In this document: in pieces, positions 35,302 through 43,961 of the stretch
Position numbering within the stretch: position 1 is the stretch's first letter
Layout: the number at the start of each line of letters is the position of its first letter
NCBI RefSeq assembly: GCF_025527015.1
Contig: NZ_JAODIM010000041.1
Location: 496,001 to 560,000 of the forward strand
Direction of reading: 5' to 3'
Origin: Winslowiella arboricola
GTDB taxonomy: Bacteria; Pseudomonadota; Gammaproteobacteria; Enterobacterales; Enterobacteriaceae
Length of the DNA stretch: 64,000 nucleotides
Made by a program: the position numbers and the translations under genes
The notes under the pieces: generated by a model
What the model was told of the DNA's origin: nothing
What the model saw: the letters and a program-made list of their open reading frames with translations, nothing else
Database searches by the model: none

Positions 35302-36158
35302 TCGATGAAACCTGGGAAATAGATGAGTTACCCTTAAAGGGATCCTCGATTCATGGAAAAAAACATTCACAGGATATTGGCGGCAAAGGGGCAAACCAGG
35401 CAATTATCCTGTCGCGCTGCGGAATAAACACCAGCTTAATCGCAGCAACCGGCGATGATAATGATGGCCGCTGGATAAGAGATGTGATTATCCAGGAAAA
35501 CCTTTGTCTGTTACCCACTTCGTCATTACCTGTTCATACTGATACCTCAATTATATTTAATATCGCCGACGGTGATAATGCGATTATTACCACCACCGAA
35601 GCCGCCGATGCGTTAGATCTTGCCACTGTCGCGCAGGCGCTGGAGAGTGCCGTGCCGGGTGATGTCCTGCTGCAGCAGGGCAATTTTCCGCTGGAGAAAA
35701 CCCGGGCCATTTTCCAGCTGGCACGCGACAAACAGATGATCACCGTATTCAACCCCTCGCCAGTAAAAAGCGGCTTCGCTCAGCTGTGGTCATTGATTGA
35801 TATTGCCGTACTTAATCAGCTGGAGGCGCAACAGCTGCAACCGGTATTAACTCGCGCCGCCAGCACGCTGGTGATCACCACTGGCGCCAGCGGCGCCTGG
35901 CTATATCAACAGCAGCAACGCCACTTTGTTCCTGCCACGCCGACGACGGCAATTGATAGCACCGGCGCGGGCGATACCTTTCTCGCTGTAATGCTGGCCT
36001 CGGCGCTACGCCGCAACGTTAATATTGATCAGTTAGCGCTTACTCACGCAGCCAGCGCTGCCGCCATTACCGTTAGCCGCCGTGGCACCCTGAGCGCTTT
36101 CCCCACCCACAGCGAACTTACCGTACTTCTGAACCGCGACCAGCAGGCGGCAAACTGA
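35271..36158 (+). CDS. PfkB/ribokinase-family sugar kinase
   Basis: A 295-residue kinase. The first PfkB signature, DIGGKGANQAI (35-45), binds the sugar. The second, IDSTGAGDTF (228-237), holds the anion hole and catalytic base Asp235. It resembles ribokinases and would phosphorylate the sugar or nucleoside-like product of the pathway with ATP. It is divergent from the btpA-like gene and convergent with the sugar-binding protein gene, with stop codons 1 bp apart. The exact substrate is unknown. Confidence 0.87.
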   Translation: MRVYVTGNITVDETWEIDELPLKGSSIHGKKHSQDIGGKGANQAIILSRCGINTSLIAATGDDNDGRWIRDVIIQENLCLLPTSSLPVHTDTSIIFNIADGDNAIITTTEAADALDLATVAQALESAVPGDVLLQQGNFPLEKTRAIFQLARDKQMITVFNPSPVKSGFAQLWSLIDIAVLNQLEAQQLQPVLTRAASTLVITTGASGAWLYQQQQRHFVPATPTTAIDSTGAGDTFLAVMLASALRRNVNIDQLALTHAASAAAITVSRRGTLSAFPTHSELTVLLNRDQQAAN

Positions 36159-36159
36159 G

Positions 36160-37107
36160 TTATTTAAACAGCGGACGGTAAGGATCAACGTTTGCTTTGG
36201 TGACCACTTCTGCTGGCACCAGAATATTTTTCGCCACGGTTTTGCCGGATGTAATGGCGTTCAGCGCTTTCAGCGCTTCGGCACCCATTTTTTCCGGATC
36301 CTGTTGCAGCACCGCCGCCACATAACCCTGGTCGATACCGTTAATTGCGCGCGCCGTCAGGTCCCAGCCAAATACTTTGATATCTTTCTGCCGTCCCTGG
36401 TTTTCGACGGCGGCAATCGCGCCCAGCAGCGCCGGTTCACCGGTGGCATAAATGGCGGTCATATCCGGGTTACCGGTAATCAGGTTCTCCGCCGCGGTCA
36501 TCGCATCATCCTGAATATTGCGGCCATCAACCACATCCGCGACGGTAATCTGTGGGTTGGACTGAATGGTGTCGGTAAAACCTTTCTGCCGGGCGTTCTG
36601 GATCGCCGAATTCAGCGCACCGACGATGCCAACCCGCGCTTTGCCAGCCATCTCATGCTGCACATAGTCGACAAAATGCTTACCAATAATCTTACCGCCT
36701 TCGATATTATCGACGCCGACCTGCGCGGCCTGTGGACCGGCAGGCAACACCGCATCAATCGCAATCACCGGGATGTTTTTCGCTGCCGCTTGCTGGATCG
36801 CTGGCATAATGCCATTAACATCAATCGCATCAACCAGGATACCTTTCACACCCTGCTGGATATAGTTTTCAATGGCATCGTTTTGCGCCACCGGATTATC
36901 ATTGGCGTTAAAAATCACTAAATTCTTCCCGCTCTCTTTCGCCGCCGTTTGCGCGCCTTTATTCATTAAATTAAAGAACAGCGCCTGCTGGTTAATTTGC
37001 ACCAGCGCATAGGTTGGGGTTTCCGCCAATGCATTGCCGATCATAAAAACAGAAGCCAGGAGCGTGGAGGTAATAATGCTTTTTTTTGCGCTGCTGAATA
37101 ACATCAT
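36160..37107 (-). CDS. Ribose-type ABC transporter periplasmic binding protein
   Basis: A 315-residue exported protein of the RbsB (CUT2) family. The signal peptide is about 1-28 (MMLFSSAKKSIITSTLLASV... ending at LAE), then a two-lobed sugar-binding fold with typical motifs GVKGILVDAIDVNG, NIPVIAIDAVLP and TAIYATGEPALLGAI. The ATG at 37107 has a GAGG site; the open frame runs on to 37338 without support. The matching permease and ATPase genes lie at 38.8-40.6 kb, on the other side of the LacI-type regulator gene. Confidence 0.9.
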   Translation of the reverse strand: MMLFSSAKKSIITSTLLASVFMIGNALAETPTYALVQINQQALFFNLMNKGAQTAAKESGKNLVIFNANDNPVAQNDAIENYIQQGVKGILVDAIDVNGIMPAIQQAAAKNIPVIAIDAVLPAGPQAAQVGVDNIEGGKIIGKHFVDYVQHEMAGKARVGIVGALNSAIQNARQKGFTDTIQSNPQITVADVVDGRNIQDDAMTAAENLITGNPDMTAIYATGEPALLGAIAAVENQGRQKDIKVFGWDLTARAINGIDQGYVAAVLQQDPEKMGAEALKALNAITSGKTVAKNILVPAEVVTKANVDPYRPLFK

Positions 37108-37295
37108 AAATGCCCTCGTCGGAATAGCGTCGCCCGCACCAAAGGTGTGCGGAGGTATTTTTTTGGCGGGACAAATATCACGAGCACACGACAAAAATAG
37201 CCGTATGTTAAGGCAAACGTTGCTGTTCCATTTCGGCTGCCGGTCCATGTCGGTGCCTGGGCGAAATGTCTTAGTAACGTGAATGGGTGTTGCAG

Positions 37296-37309
37296 GTAAA
37301 CTGGTTATT
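37296..37309. promoter_or_regulatory. Imperfect LacI-type operator between binding-protein and regulator genes
   Basis: GTAAACTGGTTATT matches the 14-bp palindrome GTAAACCGGTTTAC found at 38564 and 38741 in most positions. It lies in the divergent region between the binding-protein gene and the regulator gene, suited to control of either or both. Confidence 0.55.
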
Positions 37310-37453
37310 AAAATTCGCCTCTGCGCAAAAATTGTCAAGGATTAATTTTTAACCACCGGCGATACCGGCGGCGCAAGGCACAGCAGAAAGTGCTATAACT
37401 GCCGCTTACAACTATGCTACTGATATTCATTCCCCCCTTTGCTGGTAAGGCCA

Positions 37454-38467
37454 ATGATTAAAAAACGCGTGCTGCTTTCCGATGTGGCTAACCTTGCCGG
37501 GTTATCAAAAGCCACGGTGTCACGCTATCTGAATAACAGCATTGTATTGCCGCCGGAAACGATTGAGCGCATCGAGTCAGCGATTAATCAACTCGATTAC
37601 CGCGGTAACAGCCTGGCGCGCCGTCTCAGCAAAGGCGGTAGTGAAACCCTCGGTTTAGTGCTGCCCGATATCACCAACCCCTTTTTTGCCGAACTGGCCG
37701 ATGCCGCCGAAGAGGCCGCTTCCGAGCGTGGTTACAGCCTGGTGCTGTGCATCACTCGCAACAACCCGGATAAAGAGAGCCAGTTTATTCGCTGGCTGGA
37801 TACCTGCCAGGTGGATGGTCTGCTGTTTACCACTAACCGTCCGGATAACGGCTTGTTACGTAAAGAGATTATGCGTCAGCAGCGCATTGTCCTGCTGGAT
37901 GAAGATATTCCGGGCAGCCAGGTGCCTAAGGTGTTTGCCGATAACCTGCAGGGGGGCAAAATCGCCACCGAGCAGCTGATTGCCGCCGGTCACCGGCATA
38001 TCGCCTTTGTCGGTGGTCCGGATGCGCTGATGAGCGTGCGCGAACGTTATCAGGGTTACTGCCTCGCCATGCAACAAGCCGGGCTGAGCTGCCGACCGGA
38101 ATGGGTAATGTTTGGCGCCTATCAGCGTGAATTCGGACAGCAGGCGCTGACGCAACTGTTTAGCGGCGCCGAGCGTCCAACGGCGGTATTTGCCGCCAGC
38201 GACTATCTGGTGCTGGGGCTGCTGGACGGGCTGCGTCAGCGCGGCTTACAGGCGCCGGAAGCGCTGTCACTGGTGGGCTTTGATGACGCCAGTTATGCCG
38301 GATTTACCCAACCGCGAATTTCGACGATCCGCCAGCCCGCGCGCCAGATGGGCCGCCTGGCGGTGGATATGATGCTGCAACTGCTAAATGGCAAGGGTGA
38401 GTCTGCCACTGAAATGCGCCTGCCGGTCGAATGGATCGCCCGCGACTCGATTAAATCTCTGCTCTGA
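37454..38467 (+). CDS. LacI-family transcriptional regulator of the sugar uptake block
   Basis: A 337-residue repressor. The N-terminal helix-turn-helix reads LSDVANLAGLSKATVSRYLN (about 8-27) with the hinge helix NSLARRLSKGG, followed by a sugar-binding core like RbsB (ETLGLVLPDITNPFFAEL). It sits between the divergent binding-protein gene and the ATPase/permease operon. Palindromes of the GTAAACCGGTTTAC type lie in both flanking regulatory regions, so it is the likely local regulator. The ATG at 37454 follows GGTAAGG; the TTG at 37439 is unlikely. Confidence 0.9.
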   Translation: MIKKRVLLSDVANLAGLSKATVSRYLNNSIVLPPETIERIESAINQLDYRGNSLARRLSKGGSETLGLVLPDITNPFFAELADAAEEAASERGYSLVLCITRNNPDKESQFIRWLDTCQVDGLLFTTNRPDNGLLRKEIMRQQRIVLLDEDIPGSQVPKVFADNLQGGKIATEQLIAAGHRHIAFVGGPDALMSVRERYQGYCLAMQQAGLSCRPEWVMFGAYQREFGQQALTQLFSGAERPTAVFAASDYLVLGLLDGLRQRGLQAPEALSLVGFDDASYAGFTQPRISTIRQPARQMGRLAVDMMLQLLNGKGESATEMRLPVEWIARDSIKSLL

Positions 38468-38563
38468 ACGCACCAAAGTGGTGCCTGGCGCACAATTTCC
38501 GCACATAATCACATCATCGGTTGTGCATTTTTTCATCACATGCATAAACTTATTAAGCAGCAG

Positions 38564-38577
38564 GTAAACCGGTTTAC
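38564..38577. promoter_or_regulatory. LacI-type operator O1 upstream of the ABC operon
   Basis: GTAAACCGGTTTAC is a perfect 14-bp palindrome with the central C-G typical of LacI/GalR-family sites. An identical copy lies 177 bp downstream, so the repressor could loop the DNA. The surrounding gap 38468-38839 (372 bp) holds no gene. Confidence 0.8.
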
Positions 38578-38740
38578 TGAATGTGAGATTTTTTTGTGCT
38601 TATTTTCCAGCAGGTTAGTCACAATAAAATCGACCACTTTTTAAGCTGGCATGGTTGCTGCTTTATCCAACATGGCGAACAAGTATCTTTATGTAATGTT
38701 GTTATGTTTGCGATTACCCGGCCTGACTGCGCGCATTTAG

Positions 38741-38769
38741 GTAAACCGGTTTACAAGGCGTGTAAACCG
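38741..38769. promoter_or_regulatory. LacI-type operator O2 and adjacent half-site
   Basis: GTAAACCGGTTTAC (38741-38754) repeats O1 exactly. A further half-site GTAAACCG (38762-38769) follows 7 bp later. They lie about 70-100 bp before the start of the ATPase gene, close to where its promoter must be. Confidence 0.8.
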
Positions 38770-38839
38770 AAAATGAGCGCAGCACAGGCGGGAATCGCGG
38801 ACATCCTCCGACCTGAAATACGGCACTGGGAGTGATGAG

Positions 38840-39622
38840 ATGCAACAGCAACAAGCGGCCCCCTCGCGGGTTGAGATGGTCAATATCACCAAGACTTTCG
38901 GTTCGATTCGCTCGCTACGCGGCGTCAATCTGCAACTGGCGCCCGGCGAAGTGCTGGGTTTAGTCGGCGATAACGGCGCGGGTAAATCCACCCTGACCAA
39001 AGTTCTCTTCGGCGCAGTAGTGCCCACCAGCGGCACCATCCGTATCGATGGTGAAGAGCAGCACTTTGCCAACCCGGCCGATTCACGGCGTTGCCATATC
39101 GAGATGGTCTATCAGGATCTTTCGCTGTGCGACACCGTCGATGTGGCAGGCAACCTGTTTATGGGGCGCGAACCGATCAGACACCGGCTGGGGATCCCCT
39201 TTCTCGATCAAAGCAAAATGCATGCGGATGCGCGCGAGATGCTGAAAGGGTTAGGGATTTCCATTCCTGATACGCATCTGCTGGTGCGCAATCTCTCCGG
39301 TGGACAGCGTCAGGCGATAGCGATTGCACGTGCGGCAGCTTTCGACCCTAAAGTGCTGATTATGGATGAACCTACCGCCGCACTGGCGGTTGCCGAAGTG
39401 GAAGCGGTGCTGGAGCTGATTCGGCGGGTCAGCGCGCGCGGGGTCAGCGTTATTCTGATTACCCACCGTTTGCAGGATCTGTTCCTTGTCTGCGACCGCA
39501 TTATGGTGATGTACGAAGGCAGCAATGTCGCCGACCGCCTGGTGTCGCAGACCAGTCTCGGCGATATCGTCAACCTGATTGTCGGTGAGAAATTTACCGC
39601 CCATTCAGCCCGCGCCCACTAA
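38840..39622 (+). CDS. ABC transporter ATPase, CUT2 sugar type, single domain
   Basis: A 260-residue ATPase. Walker A is GDNGAGKST (43-51), the signature LSGGQRQ starts at 152, Walker B is LIMDEPTA (173-180), and a switch His lies in LITHR. RbsA-type sugar ATPases usually carry two fused ATPase domains (about 500 residues); this one has a single domain, as in the FrcA type. It powers the importer formed with the permease encoded next and the binding protein encoded at 36.2-37.1 kb. It is the first gene of the five-gene operon under operators O1 and O2. Confidence 0.9.
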   Translation: MQQQQAAPSRVEMVNITKTFGSIRSLRGVNLQLAPGEVLGLVGDNGAGKSTLTKVLFGAVVPTSGTIRIDGEEQHFANPADSRRCHIEMVYQDLSLCDTVDVAGNLFMGREPIRHRLGIPFLDQSKMHADAREMLKGLGISIPDTHLLVRNLSGGQRQAIAIARAAAFDPKVLIMDEPTAALAVAEVEAVLELIRRVSARGVSVILITHRLQDLFLVCDRIMVMYEGSNVADRLVSQTSLGDIVNLIVGEKFTAHSARAH

Positions 39623-39632
39623 GGGAACATCA

Positions 39633-40643
39633 ATGAGTATGATTAATTTGTCTGGCTCCCGCACCATTCAGCATTCACTGCCGCGGCGCTTGCTGCATAA
39701 CCACTCCGGGGTGGTCAGTATCGCGCTGTTTTTTATCTTCTGCTGCGTGGTGTTCTCGCTGATTACCAATAACTTTCTCAGCAGCGCCAACTGGCTGAAT
39801 ATTATCCGTCAAAGCGCGCCGCTGCTGATTGTCGCCACCGCCATGACGCTGGTGATTACCACGGGCGGTATCGATCTCTCCGTTGGCTCCACCCTCGCGC
39901 TGGTTGGCGCACTGTCAGCCATTGCGCTGAATAACTGGGGTCTGCCCTGGCCGCTGGTGTTGATTGGCGGCCTGCTGCTCGGTGGTCTGGTCGGCGCAAT
40001 CAACGGCTTTTTTATCGCTTATGAAGGCATTCCGGCGTTTATTGTCACCCTTGCCACCCTCGCGGTGGTACGTGGTATCGCCCTGCTGGTGACCCAGGGT
40101 TACTCGATCCCGATTCCGGCCGACAGCCCGTTTACCTTTATGGGGCGCGCCTGGGTGCTTGGCGTACCGATGCCCGCGCTGATTGGCGTGGCGGTGCTGA
40201 TCGTCGGTCATTTCGTGTTGCAGAATATGCGCTTTGGCCGTTATATCACGGCCATCGGCGCTAACAGCGAAGGCGCACGCCGCAGCGGCATCAATACCAA
40301 AGCGGTGACGATGAAGGTGTATATCATCAGCGGCATGGCGGCTGCGCTGGCGGGGATGATTATTACCGCGCGCCTTGGCAGCGGCTCCTCGAATCAGGGG
40401 GAAGGTTTTGAATTGCAGGTGATTGCGGCGGTGGTATTAGGCAGCACCAGCCTGTTTGGCGGGTTTGGCACTATTATCGGTACCTTACTTGGTGCGCTGT
40501 CGATTGCGATTATTCAGAACGGGTTGATCCTGTCGCATATCTCGCCGTTTTATACCCAAATTGCCACCGGTGCCATCATCCTGTTAGCCATCTGGCTCAA
40601 TACCCGCATTCTTAATCCGACCCGATCCGCGGCCAAAGGATAG
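39633..40643 (+). CDS. ABC transporter permease, ribose type (CUT2)
   Basis: A 336-residue inner-membrane protein with 8-10 hydrophobic helices. The CUT2 permease signatures are TTGGIDLSVGSTLALVGALSA in the first half and the ITARLGSGSSNQGEGFELQ region before the final helices (the family's coupling EAA-like loop lies nearby). AAGGGA precedes the ATG at 39633; the frame upstream overlaps the ATPase gene. Gene spacing of 10 bp before and 3 bp after shows tight cotranscription. Confidence 0.9.
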   Translation: MSMINLSGSRTIQHSLPRRLLHNHSGVVSIALFFIFCCVVFSLITNNFLSSANWLNIIRQSAPLLIVATAMTLVITTGGIDLSVGSTLALVGALSAIALNNWGLPWPLVLIGGLLLGGLVGAINGFFIAYEGIPAFIVTLATLAVVRGIALLVTQGYSIPIPADSPFTFMGRAWVLGVPMPALIGVAVLIVGHFVLQNMRFGRYITAIGANSEGARRSGINTKAVTMKVYIISGMAAALAGMIITARLGSGSSNQGEGFELQVIAAVVLGSTSLFGGFGTIIGTLLGALSIAIIQNGLILSHISPFYTQIATGAIILLAIWLNTRILNPTRSAAKG

Positions 40644-40646
40644 CGT

Positions 40647-41726
40647 ATGAAAGGTTCTCTGTTTCGCCATGCCGACCCGTTACCAGTGGGGGTCAGCAGC
40701 GGCCATGTAATGACGGTGCTGGGTCCGCTGCCGCTGGCGCAAATGGGTGTCACCCTGATGCATGAACATATTTTGCTGGATGCGTCCGGTAAATGGGTGC
40801 CGCCCTGCTGCTGTAGCGATCGCCATATTGCTGAAATGCCGGTACGTATCGAGAATCTTGGTGAGCTGTCGCTTAACCCGTTAATGAGCCGCGATAACTG
40901 CCAGCTGTTTGATGTGGATGTGGCGATTGAAGAGCTGATGAAATACCGCGCGCTGGGCGGTGAAACGGTGGTTGACCCGACCAATATCGGCATTGGCCGC
41001 GATCCAAAAGCGTTGCAGCGCATCTCACGGCTGACCGGTCTGAATATCATTATGGGCACCGGCCTCTATCTGGAGCCTTCGCATCCTGAGTGGGTGAAAA
41101 CCACCAGCATCGGGCAGTTAAGCGACAAGCTGATTTATGACCTCGGCGGCATGAGCGAGAAACCGGAAGTGATTGCCGGCCTGATAGGTGAAATCGGCGT
41201 CTCCAGCCGCTTTACCGCCGATGAAGAGAAGTCGCTGCGCGCCGCCGGTCGCGCCAGTGCCGCTACCGGCGTCGCTATCGAAGTCCATCTGCCTGGCTGG
41301 GAACGGCTCGGCCATAAGGTGCTGGATATTCTTGAGCAGGAAGGCGCCGATCTGCGCCATACCGTGCTGTGCCATATGAACCCCAGCTTTGCCGATAAGC
41401 AGTATCAGCGCGAGCTGGCCAGTCGTGGCGCATTTCTTGAATATGACATGATTGGCATGAGCTACTACTACGCCGATGAATCCGCCCAGTCGCCATCTGA
41501 TGAGGAGAATGCACGCGCGATCTGTGAATTGATCGACGATGGCTATATCCATCAACTTTTACTCTCCCAGGACGTGTTTCTGAAAACCATGCTGACCCGC
41601 TATGGCGGCCACGGTTATGGCTACATCCTGAAACATTTTGTGCCGCGCCTGCGCCGCCATGGCGTTAGCGGCGAGCAGCTTGAGACATTAATGATTGCTA
41701 ATCCGCAGCGCGTTTTTGGCGGGTAA
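40647..41726 (+). CDS. Phosphotriesterase-family metal hydrolase (PHP/YhfV-like)
   Basis: A 359-residue TIM-barrel hydrolase with a two-metal site. Visible ligands are His39 and His41 (MHEH), Glu182 in GEIGVS where true phosphotriesterases have a carboxylated Lys, His214 in EVHLPGW, His243 in LCHMNP and Asp309 in SQDVF. Glu at the bridging position is also found in E. coli PHP (YhfV). An unusual Cys-Cys-Cys stands at 54-56. Members cleave lactones, phosphoesters or amides, so here it may open a ring or remove a group from the imported compound. It starts 3 bp after the permease gene. Confidence 0.85.
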   Translation: MKGSLFRHADPLPVGVSSGHVMTVLGPLPLAQMGVTLMHEHILLDASGKWVPPCCCSDRHIAEMPVRIENLGELSLNPLMSRDNCQLFDVDVAIEELMKYRALGGETVVDPTNIGIGRDPKALQRISRLTGLNIIMGTGLYLEPSHPEWVKTTSIGQLSDKLIYDLGGMSEKPEVIAGLIGEIGVSSRFTADEEKSLRAAGRASAATGVAIEVHLPGWERLGHKVLDILEQEGADLRHTVLCHMNPSFADKQYQRELASRGAFLEYDMIGMSYYYADESAQSPSDEENARAICELIDDGYIHQLLLSQDVFLKTMLTRYGGHGYGYILKHFVPRLRRHGVSGEQLETLMIANPQRVFGG

Positions 41727-41739
41727 TAAGGGGATACAG

Positions 41740-42498
41740 ATGCAGAAGAAGGTCCTGCTGGTCGGGGAGTCCTGGACCAGTACCGCAACCCATATTAAAG
41801 GTTTCGATCAGTTCGCCACCGCCACTTTTCATAACGGCGCCAGCGAATTTCTTACCGCGCTGGCCGACAGTGAATACGCGATTACCCATATGCCCGCCCA
41901 TGAGGCGCAGAACGGTTTTCCGCTAACGCTGGCGGCGTTGCAACAGTGGGATGCAATTATTTTATCCGATATTGGCGCTAATACGCTGCTGCTGCATCCG
42001 GATACCTGGCTGAAAAGCCAGCGTACCGCGAACCGCCTGACGCTGCTGCATGACTATGTGGCGGCTGGCGGAAGCCTGATGATGATTGGCGGCTACTACA
42101 GTTTTCAGGGGATTAACGGCGGCGCGCGCTATCGCAATACTGCGGTGGAGAAAGTGCTGCCGGTGCGCTGCCTGGCGTGGGATGACCGTATTGAAACCCC
42201 GGAAGGCTGCTTTGCGGAAATTCAGCAACAGCATGCGCTGTTCAGTAATCTGCCCGCAGAGTGGCCATGGCTGCTGGGTTATAACGAAGTAGAAATGCAC
42301 CCGGAAGGAGAACTGCTGGCGACCATTGCCGGCACCAGCCATCCGCTGGTCGCCACCCGTCACTATCAGCAGGGACGTTCGCTGGTCTGGACCAGCGATA
42401 TGTCGGCGCACTGGTTGCCGGAGGCCTTTTCCCAATGGCCCGGCTACCGCCAGTTATGGATTAACTGCCTTGACTGGCTGACCGGGAAAACCGCATGA
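41740..42498 (+). CDS. Glutamine amidotransferase/ThuA-like protein
   Basis: A 252-residue protein resembling the GATase1-like/ThuA group: VLLVGESWTS at the start, DAIILSDIGANTLLL in the middle, LHDYVAAGGSLMMIGGYYSFQG, then SLVWTSDMSAHWLP near the end. The nucleophile elbow lacks the usual Cys (it reads MIGGYYSF), so ordinary glutaminase activity is unlikely. ThuA-type proteins act in sugar metabolism, some as sugar isomerase or dehydrogenase partners. The ATG at 41740 has an AAGGGG site. It overlaps the next gene by 4 bp (ATGA). Confidence 0.75.
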   Translation: MQKKVLLVGESWTSTATHIKGFDQFATATFHNGASEFLTALADSEYAITHMPAHEAQNGFPLTLAALQQWDAIILSDIGANTLLLHPDTWLKSQRTANRLTLLHDYVAAGGSLMMIGGYYSFQGINGGARYRNTAVEKVLPVRCLAWDDRIETPEGCFAEIQQQHALFSNLPAEWPWLLGYNEVEMHPEGELLATIAGTSHPLVATRHYQQGRSLVWTSDMSAHWLPEAFSQWPGYRQLWINCLDWLTGKTA

Positions 42499-43607
42499 GC
42501 GAGACCCTTGCTTTAACCCGGCAGCTGCTGGGTTTTGACACTATTAACCCGCCAGGTAATGAAGCCGCCTGTATGGCGTTTTTCGCTAACTGGCTGGAGC
42601 AGCAGGGTTTTTCCGTCACTCTGAGCCAGTTTGGCGAGCAGCGGGTCAGTCTGATTGCACGCATCGGGGGTCAGAACCCGGCATCGCCGCTGGCTTTTAC
42701 CGGTCATCTGGATACCGTGCCACTGGGTAATCAGCCATGGCACTATGACCCGTTTGGCGGCGATCTGGTCGATGGCAAACTCTATGGTCGTGGCAGTAGT
42801 GATATGAAAGCGGCGATCGCGGCTTTTGCGCTGGCCTGCGTAAAACACCGGTCGCTGATTCGTCAGGGCCGAGGCGTGGTGCTGTTGATTACCGGTGGTG
42901 AAGAGACCGGCTGCGACGGCGCACGCGCGCTGATTGAGCAGGGATCATTACCGCAGCCGGGGGCGTTGATTGTCGGTGAGCCGACGGCCAACTACCCGGT
43001 CATTGGCCATAAGGGCGCGCTGTGGCTGCGCTGCGAAACCCGTGGTAAAACCGCCCACGGCGCAATGCCGGAACTGGGGATTAACGCAATTTATCTGGCC
43101 GCCGATGCGCTGGGTAGGATTCAGCATTTTCAGCCCGGTCCACCGCATCCGCTGATGAAGCAGCCAACGCTGAATGTCGGACGCATTCAGGGCGGAATGA
43201 ATATTAATTCGGTGCCGGACCGCGCGCAGTTTGATGTTGATATCCGCACCGCGCCCGACTTGCAACATAGCGACATTCAGCAACGGCTGGCAGCAACTTT
43301 AGGGGAAGCGGTGACAATTACGCCGCTGGTCGATCTGCCCGCGGTACTGACCGCCGAAGATAATGTGTGGATCCAGCAGGTTTATCAGCGCTGTCAGCCT
43401 TTACATCCGTTACCGCTGGCGGCGCGCATTGTGCCCTACTTTACCGATGCTTCGTTATTGCTGGCGGCACTTGGCTCACCGCCCTGCATTATTCTCGGCC
43501 CCGGCGAACCGGCAATGGCGCATCAGACCGATGAATATTGCGAACTGCAAAAGCTGACTGATGCTGAAGCGCTATATGGCCAGCTGATTGTCGACTGGAT
43601 GGCTTAA
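42495..43607 (+). CDS. M20-family deacylase/peptidase (ArgE/DapE-like)
   Basis: A 370-residue zinc hydrolase. Metal ligands and catalytic residues are all visible: His71 and Asp73 in GHLDTVP, Asp103 in GRGSSDMKAA, Glu136 (general base) and Glu137 in GGEETG, Glu162 in VGEPT, and a C-terminal His in MAHQTDEY. A central dimerisation lid (about 175-280) fits ArgE/DapE-type enzymes that cut N-acyl groups. The Bacillus formylaminopyrimidine deformylase YlmB belongs to the same superfamily. It is the last gene of the operon; its stop is 1 bp from the convergent yjbR stop. Confidence 0.87.
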   Translation: MSETLALTRQLLGFDTINPPGNEAACMAFFANWLEQQGFSVTLSQFGEQRVSLIARIGGQNPASPLAFTGHLDTVPLGNQPWHYDPFGGDLVDGKLYGRGSSDMKAAIAAFALACVKHRSLIRQGRGVVLLITGGEETGCDGARALIEQGSLPQPGALIVGEPTANYPVIGHKGALWLRCETRGKTAHGAMPELGINAIYLAADALGRIQHFQPGPPHPLMKQPTLNVGRIQGGMNINSVPDRAQFDVDIRTAPDLQHSDIQQRLAATLGEAVTITPLVDLPAVLTAEDNVWIQQVYQRCQPLHPLPLAARIVPYFTDASLLLAALGSPPCIILGPGEPAMAHQTDEYCELQKLTDAEALYGQLIVDWMA

Positions 43608-43608
43608 A

Positions 43609-43959
43609 TCACGACGGCAAGTGACTGGCTCCGGCAGATCGGGTATTGAGCGCCTGTTGCAGTGAGGCGTCCACCAGATAGTAAATCTGCGAATCTTTCA
43701 GCGATCCATCGAGAAATACCGTGCTCCAGTGGCTCTTATTCAGATGCTCACTGGGCAGTACATCCTGATGCTTATCACGCAACAGCTCGGTCAGCGCCGG
43801 AGATGCTTTCAGCGACACTGCCGGACGCCCCTGCACATCGTGCACCATCGCAAACAGCACATCATCGACTTTAATCTGGGTCGCTTTCCAGTCGCTATGG
43901 ACGCTCTGCTCCGCGCCTGGCTTATTCATACAATAAGAAAGCAGATCCGAAGTGTTCAT
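43609..43959 (-). CDS. yjbR: YjbR/MmcQ-family protein
   Basis: A 116-residue protein collinear with E. coli YjbR (118 residues) over all but the last 15 residues. The highly conserved core includes KPGAEQSVHSDWKATQIKVD and HWSTVFLDGSL. The family has a CyaY-like double-stranded fold and may bind DNA; its function is not settled. It lies 2 bp after yjbQ and is cotranscribed with it, as in E. coli. In E. coli its 3' end faces uvrA directly; here a 10 kb block separates them. Confidence 0.93.
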   Translation of the reverse strand: MNTSDLLSYCMNKPGAEQSVHSDWKATQIKVDDVLFAMVHDVQGRPAVSLKASPALTELLRDKHQDVLPSEHLNKSHWSTVFLDGSLKDSQIYYLVDASLQQALNTRSAGASHLPS

Positions 43960-43961
43960 GG

